From: Tenebrio molitor
Lineage: Eukaryota > Arthropoda > Insecta > Coleoptera > Tenebrionidae
Reading direction: 5' to 3'
Assembly: GCF_963966145.1 (NCBI RefSeq)
Contig: NC_091047.1
Coordinates: 16,492,001 to 16,556,000 of the forward strand
Length of the DNA stretch: 64,000 bases
Position numbers and translations under genes: made by a program. Position 1 is the first letter of the stretch. Each line of letters begins with the position of its first letter. Below the pieces are notes generated by a model. It did no database searches, was not told the DNA's origin, and saw nothing but the letters and a program-made list of their open reading frames with translations. Below, piece after piece: positions 1-13,000 of the stretch.

Positions 1-1184
1 GGCCAGATCTAACCTGTGTTTTTTATTCAAGAAACGACATACGATTTCGGATTCATGGATAACTCGATTACAAATTAATTTGATCGCTCGATACATATTT
101 GGTGAGAGAATATAATGAACGCTAACAGAAAATAAATTTTTAAAAATGTCAAAAATTTTAAACGATCTATCAGTTTGACAGTAAATAACTACAGTTACAG
201 GATACTCTATACAACATTTTTTTGGAGTTTTCTTCTCAATTAACTTTCGAATCCCTTCCTCGCTAGCATCTCCCCATCAATGGTAATCTACTGGACTACT
301 GGTTGAAACGTTTTTTGGTTAACAGCACTATTTTCTGACTTTGACACGTCCATTGAAATTTTCTGTCACTTTGACATTAACCAATTTTATTCATCAAAAT
401 CAGGTGAGTCAACATGCGGTGATAAAATTATCATTGATTTGATAGCCTCTTCTGCGTCTGTGTTTCTGTATTTTAACCAATGAAATTAATCAAAAATGTA
501 CCATGTGACACGTGAATTATATTCTCACCACAAAAAAATCAGCCATGCTGATTTGCATGATTGCATAATTTATCTTTTTGCAAACTTAAGTGTATGTAGG
601 TCGCTTGTTTAAGTTCTAATCCAGACGGTCACTTCTATGATCGTCAATTCTAGCATAACGATATAAATTATACAATTTTCGTGACTTTTGGTGACTTTTA
701 TGTCTTGTTCCAATGAGAACACCATTTTATTAATAAAAGATTACACAAACCAAGACGTTTAAATTTGAAATGTATGCCAGCTGTCAATAATGTCAATAAA
801 ACAAACCGAAATAGATACAATTCACAGTCTTGAAAATTTCATGTAAAATTTGTTATTGCCAACTGAAACAGTTATTGTTGCTCACCCTGTAGTAGACAGC
901 TTATAAGCGTCCGAAATTCGCTTTAAAATAATTCTGTCGGCATTTAAAGACTAAAAGCTGACACACTACTAAATCGATAACTCATGTACAGATAAACATC
1001 CAAAAAATGTACTGTGCAAAAGGGTGTTATTCCAAATTTTCGAGTTATGCGATGTATCAGATAGCCGAAGTCTAAATATTTCTTTTGGTAAAAATTCTAT
1101 AATCGTTTTCCATGACGGTAAGTAATCTTTTAAATATACCTTGACAAGCTGTGACTTGTGCGCTTTAGTCACGAGGTGAAGTTA

Positions 1185-1590
1185 TGGTTGGTTCATAGAC
1201 GAAGAATAACGCTTAAAGTTCAAAGCATAAAGCGTAAGGCGTAAGGATTAACACTTTATTGGCGTTCATACACCTATTATATCTGTCATTTTTATTTAAC
1301 TCGTGATTTTTATTATACAAATGTTGAAATGTTAATAGGTTTCAACTAACTCTATCAGTTTTCCGTCGTCTATTTTGAGGTTAATTTACTGTAAAACTGT
1401 AAGCGCATGCGCGAACAGAATAAGTCTTAACGGATAAAGATAAAAGTTAACCAACTTTGCTAGCTATCCTTTACACCTTATTCCTTATTCTGTTTTCTTG
1501 AACGGTTACATGCTAGTCCGTAAGTTCAACTTTTTATGTTAAGCATTATTCTTAAGTGTTATTCCTTATTCTTCGTCTATGAACCAACCA
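1185..1590. mobile_element. Harbinger-like MITE with TTA target duplication
   Basis: The ends are inverted copies of TGGTTGGTTCATAGAC, continuing to GAAGAATAA. TTA lies directly outside both ends (1182-1184 and 1591-1593), a three-base duplication typical of PIF/Harbinger elements. The 406 bp interior has no useful open frame, so this is a non-autonomous copy. Confidence 0.75.
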
Positions 1591-2828
1591 TTAGCAACGA
1601 GCTTTTTAGTCACGGGCTAAAGTTGTCAATTGACGTTTATCAGTTTCGAATTTTATGGTTAAATTAAAGAAGTTACTTGTTTTATTTGTTTTGTTTACTT
1701 GGTCGTAGAAAAAGTATAGTGTGCAACTCGTTTATAAGCTTCTCTAGACACTCGCTCCGCTCGTGCCTAATAAAACTCGTGATTAAAACTAAAGTGCCAT
1801 TTATAAATCTTGTTGCGTAATATACTATTATGTTTCTAATTCCATTACTAGAAACTAGGTTTCAAATAAAAAAAATATTGTTTAAAAACTGGAGACGTAC
1901 GTTTTTTGATAATGACAGAGTTATGATTCAAAATCTAAAGCAGCCACAAAATCCCCAAGCCGGTCGAGCTGCAAACCTTGATTATTATCCTTCCACACCG
2001 TACTCGGCTGTTGCTAAAGATCTATAAATAATAGTAAATAACAGTAAAACACTCTCGTTTGATATTACTAAATAAATAATAAATAAAATGAAACATTGCT
2101 TGAATACTTTTACAAATAAGTATATAATATGTAAATTGATTAAAAACCATAGGTAGAAATAATTTTAAAATTAAATTATGTCACGACTTCACCGTTTCAT
2201 TCTTCAAGAATTTTTTATTTATCATTAAATTTTAATTATTATTAAATGTCAAGATCACAAAATTCTTGGAAATGAAAGATAAAAAGTTAGTAAAAATTCA
2301 ACATAAATAATGTGTGATCATAGGAACCTTCGGTTCAAAAAGCTGAAAGAGGTATAAAATTAATGCAAGCTCAAGAAATTCCTCAAAGGTTTCAGCAAAA
2401 GAAGAGATCTAGGTATTCATTTTATACGATTCTTACATTCAGAATGGATAACTGCATTAACTCAGTTATTAACAAGCGACTACTATGGAATTGAGAAGCC
2501 ATTTTAAATTAGTGTACGCAAAGATGCTGCGTTATTTTGCTATTTTGTCCAAAATTGTAAGTAAGGGTTAACAGTTATTTTTATAAGTGCGTGAAGTGAG
2601 TGCTTTTTGTGCATGAAAAGGTCTTTTACGCCGAGACGCAAGTTCTTTTCACAGTTACTTTAAAATTAAAGTGTTCATACGTTACTTTAAATTAGTGTAA
2701 AAAACACATTTCCCTGTATTACTTTTCCGATAAATGTGTTTTTTGTTCGACACTGTCAGAATTTGAGAATTTTCTCCTATATGAACGGATTTTGATATAT
2801 GTCACAACTTGTCAAAACGAAACGTCAA
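1591..2828. other. AT-rich intergenic DNA, no gene seen
   Basis: No supported coding region. A short CpG-bearing core, CACTCGCTCCGCTCGTGCC near 1750-1770, resembles the centres of the hairpin loci elsewhere in the window, but its arms are poor. Confidence 0.5.
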
Positions 2829-3472
2829 GTATCCCACCTCCACCCGGCGTACATACACTATTACGGATATTACTATCAAGTAATAGTGCAGTGCTTATCA
2901 ACATAATTACCGGCGTCTCGCCTCCACATTTTGACTTTTTTGTGTTTTATGTTCTGTGTCAATGTTAAGGAATTTCCTTACGATGTGACATGAGTATAAT
3001 AATATACCTTTTTGAATTTCAACCACCAATTTGTTGTCTAAGTCCAAAATTTTTAAATTTTTAAAAAGAGATTGCGGTACTATTCCTGTTGCTGAAATTA
3101 TAAATGGTAAAATCGAATTTTTTTCTAAACACCAAAGATTTCTCATAGCAACGGAGAGTTCTAAATATTTATTAATTTTTGTATTATATGTCTGTGTTAT
3201 ATTGTGTGAATTTGGAACAACTATATCTAAAAGATGCTTGCTTTTGTTGTTTATTTAAAATAATAATGTGTGGTCTGTTATGCTGAATGTGAATGTCAGT
3301 TAAAACTGTGCGATCAAAATATAATTTGTAATTGTCATTTTCTAAACAACTTTCTGGTTTATAAATGTAATGTGGTTGTGTATCCTTTAATAAATTGAAT
3401 TTAACTGCTAAATTCATGTGTATAATTTTTGCGAATATATCATGACGTTTTTTATATTCACTTTGAGCCAAA
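2829..3472 (-). pseudogene. Non-LTR retrotransposon 3' fragment, copy 1
   Basis: Read on the minus strand, two offset frames give the C-terminal end of a retroelement polyprotein: a stretch starting SEYKKRHD, then a block with ENDNYKLYFDRTV and NRPHIIILNK, then LPFIISATGIVPQSL and a tail ending VEARRR. The order resembles the PD-(D/E)XK endonuclease end of site-specific-type non-LTR elements; this is recalled family knowledge, not a search result. The frame breaks between the two halves, and RPH replaces the RPD seen in the second copy. The 3' end runs into a short GC-rich stretch (CCACCTCCACCCGGCG). It is a dead, 5'-truncated copy. The second copy lies at 23429-24096 in the same orientation. 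Confidence 0.65.
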
Positions 3473-3701
3473 ATAATTATTATTGTCATTATTATAACAT
3501 AGTGAGGACTATAAGCCAGCTAACTATGTATCATTCCCGTTTGATGGTGTGCTCCACGGCGACAATACATAGTTCGAAGTTATTTCATCAGTTCATCACA
3601 TTGGACTAAGAGAGAGGTTCTTTATATCCTTCACATTTGATTTTTGAAGTGAAAACTTCTTTAGGCGCGCCACATACATTTTATTCTCGGGCAGTGAATT
3701 A

Positions 3702-3964
3702 CCGAGTGACTATAAATGATTGAAAGAAAATAGTGGATTGGCAACACTGATGTAGTTGGTAGTGCAAGTCTTCTCGTGCATCATCTGTCAGTCATTTCTA
3801 TTTAGGTTAGGCTAAGTCACGAAGTACATTGTCGATTTAGATGTTTTTGACGTTTGTTTCAATTTTAAAAATTACGTGTGCCATGCCAACGATGTTGCCA
3901 ACTAAAGATTTCAAATGTGTTACCAACATAACAAAATAATATTCAATCATTTATAGTCACTCGG
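3702..3964. mobile_element. MITE, TA-flanked, CCGAGTGACTATAAATG ends
   Basis: Inverted ends CCGAGTGACTATAAATGATT pair with the complementary sequence just before 3964, and TA lies outside both. There is no coding capacity. The ends resemble those of the MITE at 24786-25070 (CCAGGTGACTATAAATG), so the two are probably one superfamily. Confidence 0.8.
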
Positions 3965-4979
3965 TAGTTTCATGCGACACGGTAAAATCGTTCGCAGCTC
4001 AGCGAAAATCGTTCGCAGCACGACACGGCAAGCTAAAATCAAGGGAGTCGAGTGTTTTAGCGGAGCGAGCGAAAAACAATCTGTGCGTCACTTGTCAATT
4101 TTAAATTTTCATTGTACGTGGTGTTGTGACCTGACTGACCTCAGTGCAGAGCTGCAGGAGTAACTGTATATACAGGATCACTGACGAAAAACCTTTGATG
4201 CTGTATCTTGCTTATTTTTTATCCGATTTGAATAAATGACACATCAAATGAAATAATTTTGAAAACACTTCAATAATGATGAACATCAGCTTCTTTTTTT
4301 CAAATAGCACTGTACATTTTTTTTTATTCAGTATTGTAGAGATTTGTCTTCTAAATATAAAAATGCAAAGAACTATACCCATTCATTAAACAAAAGTCAA
4401 AAAATTAAAGCGTAAATGCACAAGATTTGAAAATCAAGTGACCAAAATAAACAAGAGAGAAGTTTGTTCTAAATGCTCGAAATGACTAAGTAAGCTCTGA
4501 GTATTCATTTGTCAAAATAGTTTGAAAATATTATAATATTATATTATTATATATATACAGGTGTCCCAGAACTCGCGGATCAAACTTACAGTGCGTTTTC
4601 CTTGGTGATAACTGAAAGCAATAGCGTTTAAAAAAAGGACAGGCTATAATCGACTTTTTGTAATGAATAATTAAAGTTGACCAATCAGAAGGACGCTGTT
4701 AATTTGAATTTCACGTAAATTTAACCAAAGGTTTAACGCCAGTTAAAGTTAACTGTAGGTTAAAATGCTTCGTTACTTTGGTTACCTATTGTTATAACAA
4801 TGTTTTCATATATTTTAAACTGTAGTTAAATTTAACTCACGTTGGTGAAACCGGTTCCTAGCAACATAATTCTAATAAGAATGGTATGGAATTTGAAGTA
4901 AATGTTTGGGCAACTGTGAAGATTTTGACAACGTCAAGTTATAATTTTATTCGAAATTGTCAAACTTCGTATTAAAATC

Positions 4980-5431
4980 ATGTATACAGCTGCAGAGTAT
5001 GCCGAAATGCTCATAATTTACGGAGAGTTCCGGCGCAATGCACGTGAGGATGCAAGGGAATATGCAATACGTTTTCCACGACGTTTGCCACATCCAAATT
5101 ATAACGTATTTCTACGGTTGGTGTACCGTGCTCGAGACACTGGGTCCTTGGTGCCTACCTGACAAGAAATTTGTGGTCCGCCGCGAGAAGTTAGAACGCC
5201 AGAGACTGAAGATGCTGTTCTTCAGTACTTTGATGACGACGGTAAAAGAAGTATATTTGAAGAACAGTATTTACCGGGAACCTGTAACCTGTAGAAGAAC
5301 TAAATGACCAAATTCACAAAAGATTGGCTACTGTTATTCCTAATATGCTTAGACTAGCAAGGGAAAATTTAATAAAACGAGCTCGCCTATTCCTTCAGAT
5401 GAAAGGTGGTCATTTTGAACACTTGTTATAA
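4980..5431 (+). pseudogene. Transposase relic, N- and C-terminal parts only
   Basis: The first frame, starting MYTAAEYAEMLIIYGEFRRN and running to RDTGSLVPT, matches the helix-turn-helix-like N-terminal domain (DUF4817 type) that precedes DDE transposases in insect mariner-like elements. After a frame break, a second piece ends in LFLQMKGGHFEHLL and a stop, which is the usual C-terminus of the same transposases. The central catalytic DDE region is missing, so this is an internally deleted, inactive copy. The family name is recalled and not searched. Confidence 0.7.
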
Positions 5432-6111
5432 ATTATTCTTTTTATTTTGCATGTTTCTTTGTTGCATTCTATATCGTTTAGTTATAAAATTGGATCTTAA
5501 ATTTTTACTAATAATGATGCTAAAATAAATAGATTAGAGTTCAGTCCAGTTTTATCTTCTTTTTTTCAGAACTGCCACTATGCTTGATCTGTTGATCAAA
5601 ACCTACGTGTAACTCCAGCTTTTTGTGCAATGTCAAGAATGTTCCTAAAAGTCTTTTCTTTCATTTCGACGATGACGAGTCCCGCTCGTGTAGCTGCGCT
5701 AATACGTTGCGGATGCAGAGTGTATGCACAGGAGCCAGGATAAATTTCTTGTGATTCCGATTCACTTCACAGGCCCTGCATATTTCACTTTTTACTAAGA
5801 TTTTTAGGGTAGTAATATGTATTACTCATTTGACGCTACGTCGCCATTTTACCTTCCATCAACAAAGGTTCAATTCATCATATCCCTCCCGTCAATTTCC
5901 CATACCCCTCAAAGTTATAATTGCTCTGAAAATGTTCACTCATAACAAACCATATTTCATTCATTGCCGGAAGAAGAAACTTCTTGCGTTCTCTGATTTA
6001 GATTCTATACATTTGTTCACCTGCCTTTGGCGAAATTATCCCATTTTTGGTTATTTCAAAAGTAGCTGTCACTTTTGACGTCTGTTTCGACAAGTTGACC
6101 AGATAACTATT

Positions 6112-6640
6112 GAATAGTATATTTCAAACCAAGGTAAGAAAGTGGTTTCTTGCGTCGTAGACGAGGTTTGTAAGTGCCTAAGGTCTGCAAGGACACTTTC
6201 TTAACAAGGTTTGAATACAATTTTTTTCCCTACCGGCACAACTTTGTTGAAAAAAGTCAAAAAAGATGGTTATATTCGTGATTAAAACGAAAATTTTGAG
6301 AATTGAATAGTAGGCTGTGTTATTTGTTTAATTAACTTGTCATCGCATTTGAAGATTTGAGGTTTGTTCGAAAATTTGATATAAACAGGGTAAAGTAATC
6401 TACCTACCTAGCTTATCTGTTTATTTTCCAGATTATATGATTGACTTACCAACTTACTTCATTGAATTGGCTTTCATTTATCAATAACTTATTTCACTTT
6501 TGACACTTTTGACATTTGTATTTTGGTACAGTTTTACCATAAACATTTCATGATTAACTTTCTTACCTTAGCGAGAAAGTTGAATTTTCTCACCTCAAAT
6601 GAGGTATCCACAGCCTACATTTCTAACCGGTAGGGAGAAA
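6112..6640. repeat. Repeat unit copy A with 5' hairpin
   Basis: About 530 bp nearly identical to 60922-61478 in the same orientation. It begins with an imperfect palindrome (6117-6219, arms GTATATTTCAAACCAAGG and CACTTTCTTAACAAGGTTTG) and continues into a segment bounded by CCCTACCGG and CCGGTAGGG. Compared with the other copy, the hairpin centre lacks about 27 bases. No coding sequence. Confidence 0.75.
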
Positions 6641-6749
6641 AATAATTTTTCTTTTTTGTTTTTCATTTAAAATTTTCATTTTTTGTTTTTTCTTTTAATG
6701 TAAGAATATTCAGAAGAAGATTCTTTATAAGTACGAATAAAAAGATATA

Positions 6750-7292
6750 CTGGGTGCCCCAAAATTCGCGGAACAACGTAGTAGTACGTTGTTAAGTAGT
6801 CATTAAGAGATCAGGTAAAAATGTTTAAAAAAATCAATCTTCTTTTTTGTAGAAGATATGGACCTATTCGTTACACTAAATCTGGCAACATTTAAAAACA
6901 TTCTATGTATCCCAATCATTCCCAATAGTCTGCAAATATTTCATTTTTGTTGTATCCTTGGAAATGAGAGGGAAAAATCAAAGCCGTGTTGCCGTACGCT
7001 ATTTGAGGTAAAACGAACATAAAATTACTACTTGGAAATGCTGAAAATAATGGAGAAAATAATTGCAAACCTGATCACAATCGTTCAAAATTATTAGGCC
7101 ACTGGCTAGTAAAAGACAAATAGTCAAAATCTTTTTTATTATTTAAAATAAATGAGATCAAAGCTGCACCTTTTGGGCCCCCATATCTTCAAATCTAAGA
7201 GGTATAGAATTTTTAAATTATTTTTCTCGTTATTTTCTAACATGAATTGACATTACCTCATTGAGTTGTTCCGCGAATTTTGGGGCTCCCAG
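6750..7292. mobile_element. MITE, CTGGGTGCCCCAAAATTCGC ends, copy 1
   Basis: Inverted ends CTGGGTGCCCCAAAATTCGC, continuing GGAACA, with TA outside both ends, as in Tc1/mariner elements. The full 543 bp is present again in reverse orientation at 11649-12173. No coding capacity. Confidence 0.88.
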
Positions 7293-7481
7293 TATAGAGT
7301 GTAATTTGAAAAAAAAAAGTTGGCTATCGTCTGTCAAAAAATAGATGTCGAAAAAAATATCGAATAGGATAATAATGAAGTGTTTTTCGAACTATTTCAT
7401 TTGATGTGTCATTTATTCAAATCGGATAAAGAATAAGTAAGATACAGCGTCAAAGGTTTTTCGTTAGTCACTCTGTATATA

Positions 7482-7652
7482 CAGGATATTTCACGAGTGA
7501 TAATAACCCTGACGTAATTTAAAATGCAACCCACACTATATTTCCGAAAAAAAGCTGGCTACTGACATTAAAATGTGCGGCTTTTTTTGAAAATGTATTG
7601 TGGGTTGAATTTATTATTGCGTCAGGCTCATTATCACACGTGAAATACCCTG
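7482..7652. mobile_element. MITE, CAGGATATTTCACGAGTG ends
   Basis: A 171 bp element with inverted ends CAGGATATTTCACGAGTGAT and TA at both sides, starting only six bases after the end of the 3.3 kb element. The same family occurs at 44189-44642, and a left end of it lies at about 40402. Confidence 0.8.
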
Positions 7653-7659
7653 TATTTAT

Positions 7660-10099
7660 ATAATATAAACGATAAAGACACGACAAATATTGTAAGTTTA
7701 CAGATGAATGTAGGATTTCATACGTAAATCTCAATTATATGGCTTCAACAATTTATCTATTGGAAAAATTTTTGTAGCAAAATATAAAGAGAAAAATGGA
7801 CAAATTATCATAATACAGGGTATTAGTATTGCTATGAAAACTTGTGTTGTGTTCAATACCTAACCTCACAAATTTTGCCAGAGTGTACCTCTAAAAGCGG
7901 ACGTATTTGCAATTTCTATTGAAAAATACAGATTTTTGATGTTTATTTAAAAACAGCATGGGATTTAAATAATATTAATTATTTATGCCTTGCTCCTTAT
8001 TCCTCCAAGTACTATCATCCATAATGATATATTTTTTAGAGAATATACCTACATATTACTTAAAATCAGTAACGAGCATCATAGAAGTTTTCACTTCTGT
8101 CGTGCGGTCTTAAGCACACACTCTTTTTTTTGTAATTAATTTGGACAACATGTTTACATTCTTGAACTTTACAAAAATTGGGTGTAATAGGACTAATAAG
8201 TAATTTGTTCCTAATTTAAATCATGCGTAAGCTTTTTTTTTGGAAGGAATCATTTTTCGCGAGTAAGGTGAATAAGTGGACTTTGGAAGCGATATCCCTG
8301 TGGAGATAACGTAATTCCAGTTAATGTTATGCAAGTGTGTGAAACTGCAGTTATTGAAGTTGAGGAAGTCTACAAGTAATAAATCTTTAAAAACTACAAA
8401 ATCGTGCAGCGACCGTAAATGTGGTCATCGTTCAATTCATAATAATGAATTAATGACATGTGATGGTCAATTAAGAATTTACAGTTGTAGAATGATGATA
8501 AATTTTCTGAAAACATTTTTTATTGTTGCAGAATAATTCCTCGTTATGATTTCTATCCAGTTTGAGGTTTGATTTTCCAGCCCGGACCTTGACTGGCTTT
8601 TGGCGCGATCTCTCGGGTATGCCATGGCCTACTACGAGCATAGAACCAATCGATAACTTGAGCAGCTGCTGTCGTTTGAGGTCGAGCAATTCCCTGTTTT
8701 GAAAAACCTCAAAAGCTAAAGTTTTTATTGCCAAACCGACGATGGGCCACGGGTGACGTCAAAAGGATAGACACAACAGCGTCGACGATGAATTACGTTA
8801 AGATACACATTTCTCTTGTTTTTGTTAGCCAACCGAAAAAAATGCCCGGTTTTAGTGGGAAATAAAACGAATCCGCAGCGGCAATAGCTTGATCCCGGCT
8901 TATCTTGACGAGTAAACATCCATTTTTTTTTTTGGAAAATCGCCATTTTCAATCTCTGAGACAGGAAATCACATCGTCCCTCATCATTTCTGATCAATTA
9001 CATTTCATAAACTGGAGACGTGATTAAAGAGATAGATAGTTCTTTTACTTCTTTTATAGGGTTTTCATGTGATTCTGACGGATCGAGTTGTAAAATGATA
9101 AAATTCAAATTACTCAATTATTATGTGTAATTTATCTTAAAAATATCTGAATACGTGGGTCATTTTTCTTCAAAATACATCCTAATGGAATTAATAGGTA
9201 GTAAACGTAAAACCTTCGGTTTCCAAATTCTCGGTTATTCAATACGTTATTCGCAAGGGGCGGAGCTAGCAAAATTCAAATTTAGCAGTACTACAGCATC
9301 CTGCAAAACAGAAATGCAAAGGATTTGTTGATTTGGTGAATATTATACATAGTTTTGTAACTAGACCCGTCAGAGTCACATGAAAACACTATGATGAAAC
9401 GCCACAAGAATGGAAAATACAGAAAGGTATTTGTTAACCTAAAACCAGAAGAAGAATACTGATCAAGAATGGATAAAAACAATATAAATAGCAACAACAT
9501 TTGAAGAGTATGACATAAACAAAAAAATAGTTTTGGAAAAAAGAACGGATCTGTGAAATAACAACAAATGGTTGAGAATGTCTGTTCTAACCAATTGAAT
9601 ATTCACGGTATTTTACTGCTGTATTTAGTTCCAACCGAAATTACACATACATAAAAAGGAAACATAAATGTTGACCGGCGATTATTCTGCGGATAAAACT
9701 ACTATAATTTTATTAAACCAAATCCACAAAACGTTCCATATACTTAAGATAATTAATTTGAATTAAATAATAATTAATTAATTACTAAATAAAAACTGAA
9801 TTTGTATGTACTTATTTTCATTTACAAAAGCGGGAACTAATTTGAAAAGGCAAAATTTATTCGATGCTATAATTAGATGAAAGTTTTTGCATTGTGCGAG
9901 TCAGATATCATCGAAAATTCCTTCAAGGGCCAGATCCGCACCACATAATTAATGTCGCATTGTCATTGACGTCAAAGCTCCAATTGTCTGTTCGATAACT
10001 GATCTTTCTATAGTGACGCAAATATTATTTTTGGTTCGGTGTTTGGCAGTCTGTCACATTTTCCATAATTCGTAAGTGTAACTAATTTATGCGGTCAGC
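7660..10099. other. Intergenic stretch, no gene recognised
   Basis: AT-rich. A left-end-like sequence (CAGGGTATTAGTATTGC) is at about 7819. The part from 8550 to 9000 is less AT-rich and open on the minus strand in two frames, but neither product resembles a family I know and no splice sites decide the matter. The upstream region of the small gene at 10100 is within this stretch; no clear promoter motif was seen. Confidence 0.4.
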
Positions 10100-13000
10100 A
10101 TGTCCGGAAAAGCTCAATGGTTCACACCGATAAACGCAATGAAAAATAAAGAAGAAGTATGGGCCAGACTCGAGAGGAGCGGCTGGGTAAGAAGTTATTA
10201 TAAAAGATGATTTGTAAAAAGGAACACGAAGTTTACTTAGTTTGTGTTATTTATCGATTTATTTCAAATACAAGTTGAAATAAAGTTGAAGTGAGTGCAT
10301 AACTTGTTGCCAAGTTTAAATGAATCTTATTTAGGGGAGTTAAGGCAAGTTCTATCCTTTAATCGGAAATATTAAACGGCACCAACAGAATTTAAGTTTA
10401 ATTTAATTTAGTAGTTGCACAAATGGCTTCGATCTCTGAGTTCTTGCATGTATATGCATTCTAACAAGGGTGTCAAGTCTTGTTGGTTATGCTGCTGATT
10501 GTCGTCTACTTTGAGTCAATACGCGTTCTCTGTGGTGCGTGTAAGCTTAATATGTTTTAAGCTAAAAAATTGCAATTGCAAAGCAATTTTATTGAGGCTA
10601 CAAAATTCAAGACATAGAAAAAATAATGTCGGAAAAATGAGAACGATAAGAAAAATCTTGTCATTAATAGTCTGCTAAAGGATGTTGAGGGATATCATCA
10701 ATCATAATAAATAACATTTTAATAGAGTTCTAGTTAACTGAATTGCTTATAATTTCAATGAGAATGTTACCAGTATTGCCTCAAGCTTTATTAACAAATT
10801 TTTTAGACAACATTGTAGCGTAAACTAATAATTACCCTGAATTATTTATGCTCAAAAATTGCATTTCAAGGAAGTCTCATTTAGTGAAGCAAGAACGGCT
10901 ATTTTTCAGGTAAGCAATTCTAAAAGTAAAGATATCTGTAAGATAAATTCGAGAGTAATAATCAAAATATCTACTAATTAAACGGTGTCTAAATAAAAAT
11001 CTGATCACAATTAATTCTATAGGGTGTTTTCGAAGTTGAGGCGTTCCTTGTAACACTAGGTATTTTAGCCTAAATCTTCTTAGTAAAATGTTTGTATTAA
11101 CGGAGATAATTGATTGTATATTTGTATTGTTTTCTAAAATTTTCAGTCCGGTCCTGTCTATTTCTCCGCTGTGCTCGACTAATAACTGACGTGGTCCAGG
11201 ATGGTGTCTTTCTGGAAATCGCTCTGCGTACTCTCTGCCCATATACATTAGCAACATATCTGTGAGCTCATTATTTTCGTAATGATAAAGTCATTCCGAC
11301 TAATTAGGTGACAACTCTTACTGTATTTTTGATTAACTTCCATGCTCATTAGATTTTTTTTTTGTCAACTCTAATTTCTAACAAAAAAGCGCAAATTTGA
11401 GCAGGACCGGTTTCAAAAATTTCAAAAAAATTAATTTACTATATTTTCATTGCCGTATACATTTTACTAAGGTGATTTTGGCTAAAACGCTTTAGAACAA
11501 GGCTATCACATGTTAAAAGGAACGCCTCAACTTCGAAAACACCCTGTATTCATTTATGTTGTAACTTGAAGCTAATGAACTGTCACTGTTGTCAGTTTTA
11601 ACCTCTAATTTGTGACGAATTATTTTTGTTCTTCGTTTTGTTTCTATACTGGGTGCCCCAAAATTCGCGGAACAACTCAATGTCAATTCATGTTAGAAAA
11701 TAACGAGAAAAATAATTTAAAAATTCCATACCTCTTAGATTTGAAGATATGGGGGCCCAAAAGGTGCAGCTTTGATCTCATTTATTTTAAATAATAAAAA
11801 AGATTTTGACTATTTTTCTTTTACTAGCCAGTGGCCTAATAATTTTGAACGATTGTGATCAGGTTTGCAATTATTTTATTCATTATTTCCAGCATTTCCA
11901 AGTAGTGATTTTATGTTCGTTTTACCTCAAATAGCGTACGGCAACACGGCTTTGATTTTTCCCTCTCATTTCCAAGGATACAACAAAAATGAAATATTTG
12001 CAGACTATTGGGATGCATAGAATGTTTTTAAATGTTGTCACATTTAGTGTGACGAATAGGTCCATATCTTCTACAAAAAAGAAGATTGGTTTTTTTAAAC
12101 ATTTTTACCTGATCTCTTAATGACTACTTAACAACGTACTGCTAAGGTGTTCCGCGAATTTTGGGGCACCCAGTATTTATTAAAAACAAATTTTTTAACT
12201 AGAACTGATGTATAATGTTACAAAATAGTAAGTTTATTAATGAAAAATCGTGTATTTCAGAGTTCAGTTTTTGGATCAACCCAGAAAAAACATTCTCTTT
12301 GCAGATGATATCACTGTATACGAGTATAATAAAACCAAAACCTATTTGTTGGCGCAGTGTTTTTATTCTCCCGAAGAACATCTACCTACACGAATGTTCA
12401 GTGACTGAATTAGTTGTTGACTTAATTTTCATGTACCGTAATAGGTACTTATTTATAAAGTAAAGTCTGTTTTTTTTTATAATCAATTGTCGAAGTATTG
12501 TCAGGTTGGCAGAAAATTCGAAACAGTGAATTTTTATAAATCACGTTTGAAATATTGACTTTTGAAATTGTCACCGATTGTCACACTTGAGTCATTTGAC
12601 AATTTAAATTTAAATTAAACACGTGTCTCACACTCATAAACATACGCAACATAACAACCTGAATTATGATCTAAGGGAAATCTAGGGTGAAATTGAGATA
12701 GGATAGAACTGGACACTGACAATTGATTATTAAAAAAAACGGACTATATGTGAGTCCCATTTTCTGGGATTATTTAAATATCTAATTATTAATTACAACT
12801 CAAATGACTTTGACGACTAAAGTAATTTGTCCCTAACAGTAGCAACCTATCTTCGGCTTCGTTCGGCGTTCATTATTGTGTGTAGGGATGAAGAAGGGAA
12901 TTGGTTATTAGGAAATATGTAAGAACTAATGAAATTGTCATTATTATGTTAATTTTTGCAATCATTTTTTTTTTTCATTTGTACCACATATTAAATACGC

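Larger units (their letters stand above)
4173..7475. mobile_element. 3.3 kb Tc1/mariner-type element with about 105 bp inverted ends
   Basis: The left end (CAGGATCACTGACG and onward to about 4277) is matched in reverse by 7371-7475, including the blocks AAATGACACATCAAATGAAA and ATCCGATTTGAATAAATGAC. TA lies outside each end. Inside are a transposase relic (4980-5431), a repeat unit (6112-6640) and a MITE (6750-7292), so other insertions explain part of its length. Whether the relic belongs to this element or to a separate element whose left end is at about 4559 (CAGGTGTCCCAGAACTCGCG) is not settled. Confidence 0.6.

Noticed and set aside
8471..8997. Two overlapping minus-strand frames in a less AT-rich patch
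   Set aside because: No family similarity and no decisive splice sites; not enough to call a gene.
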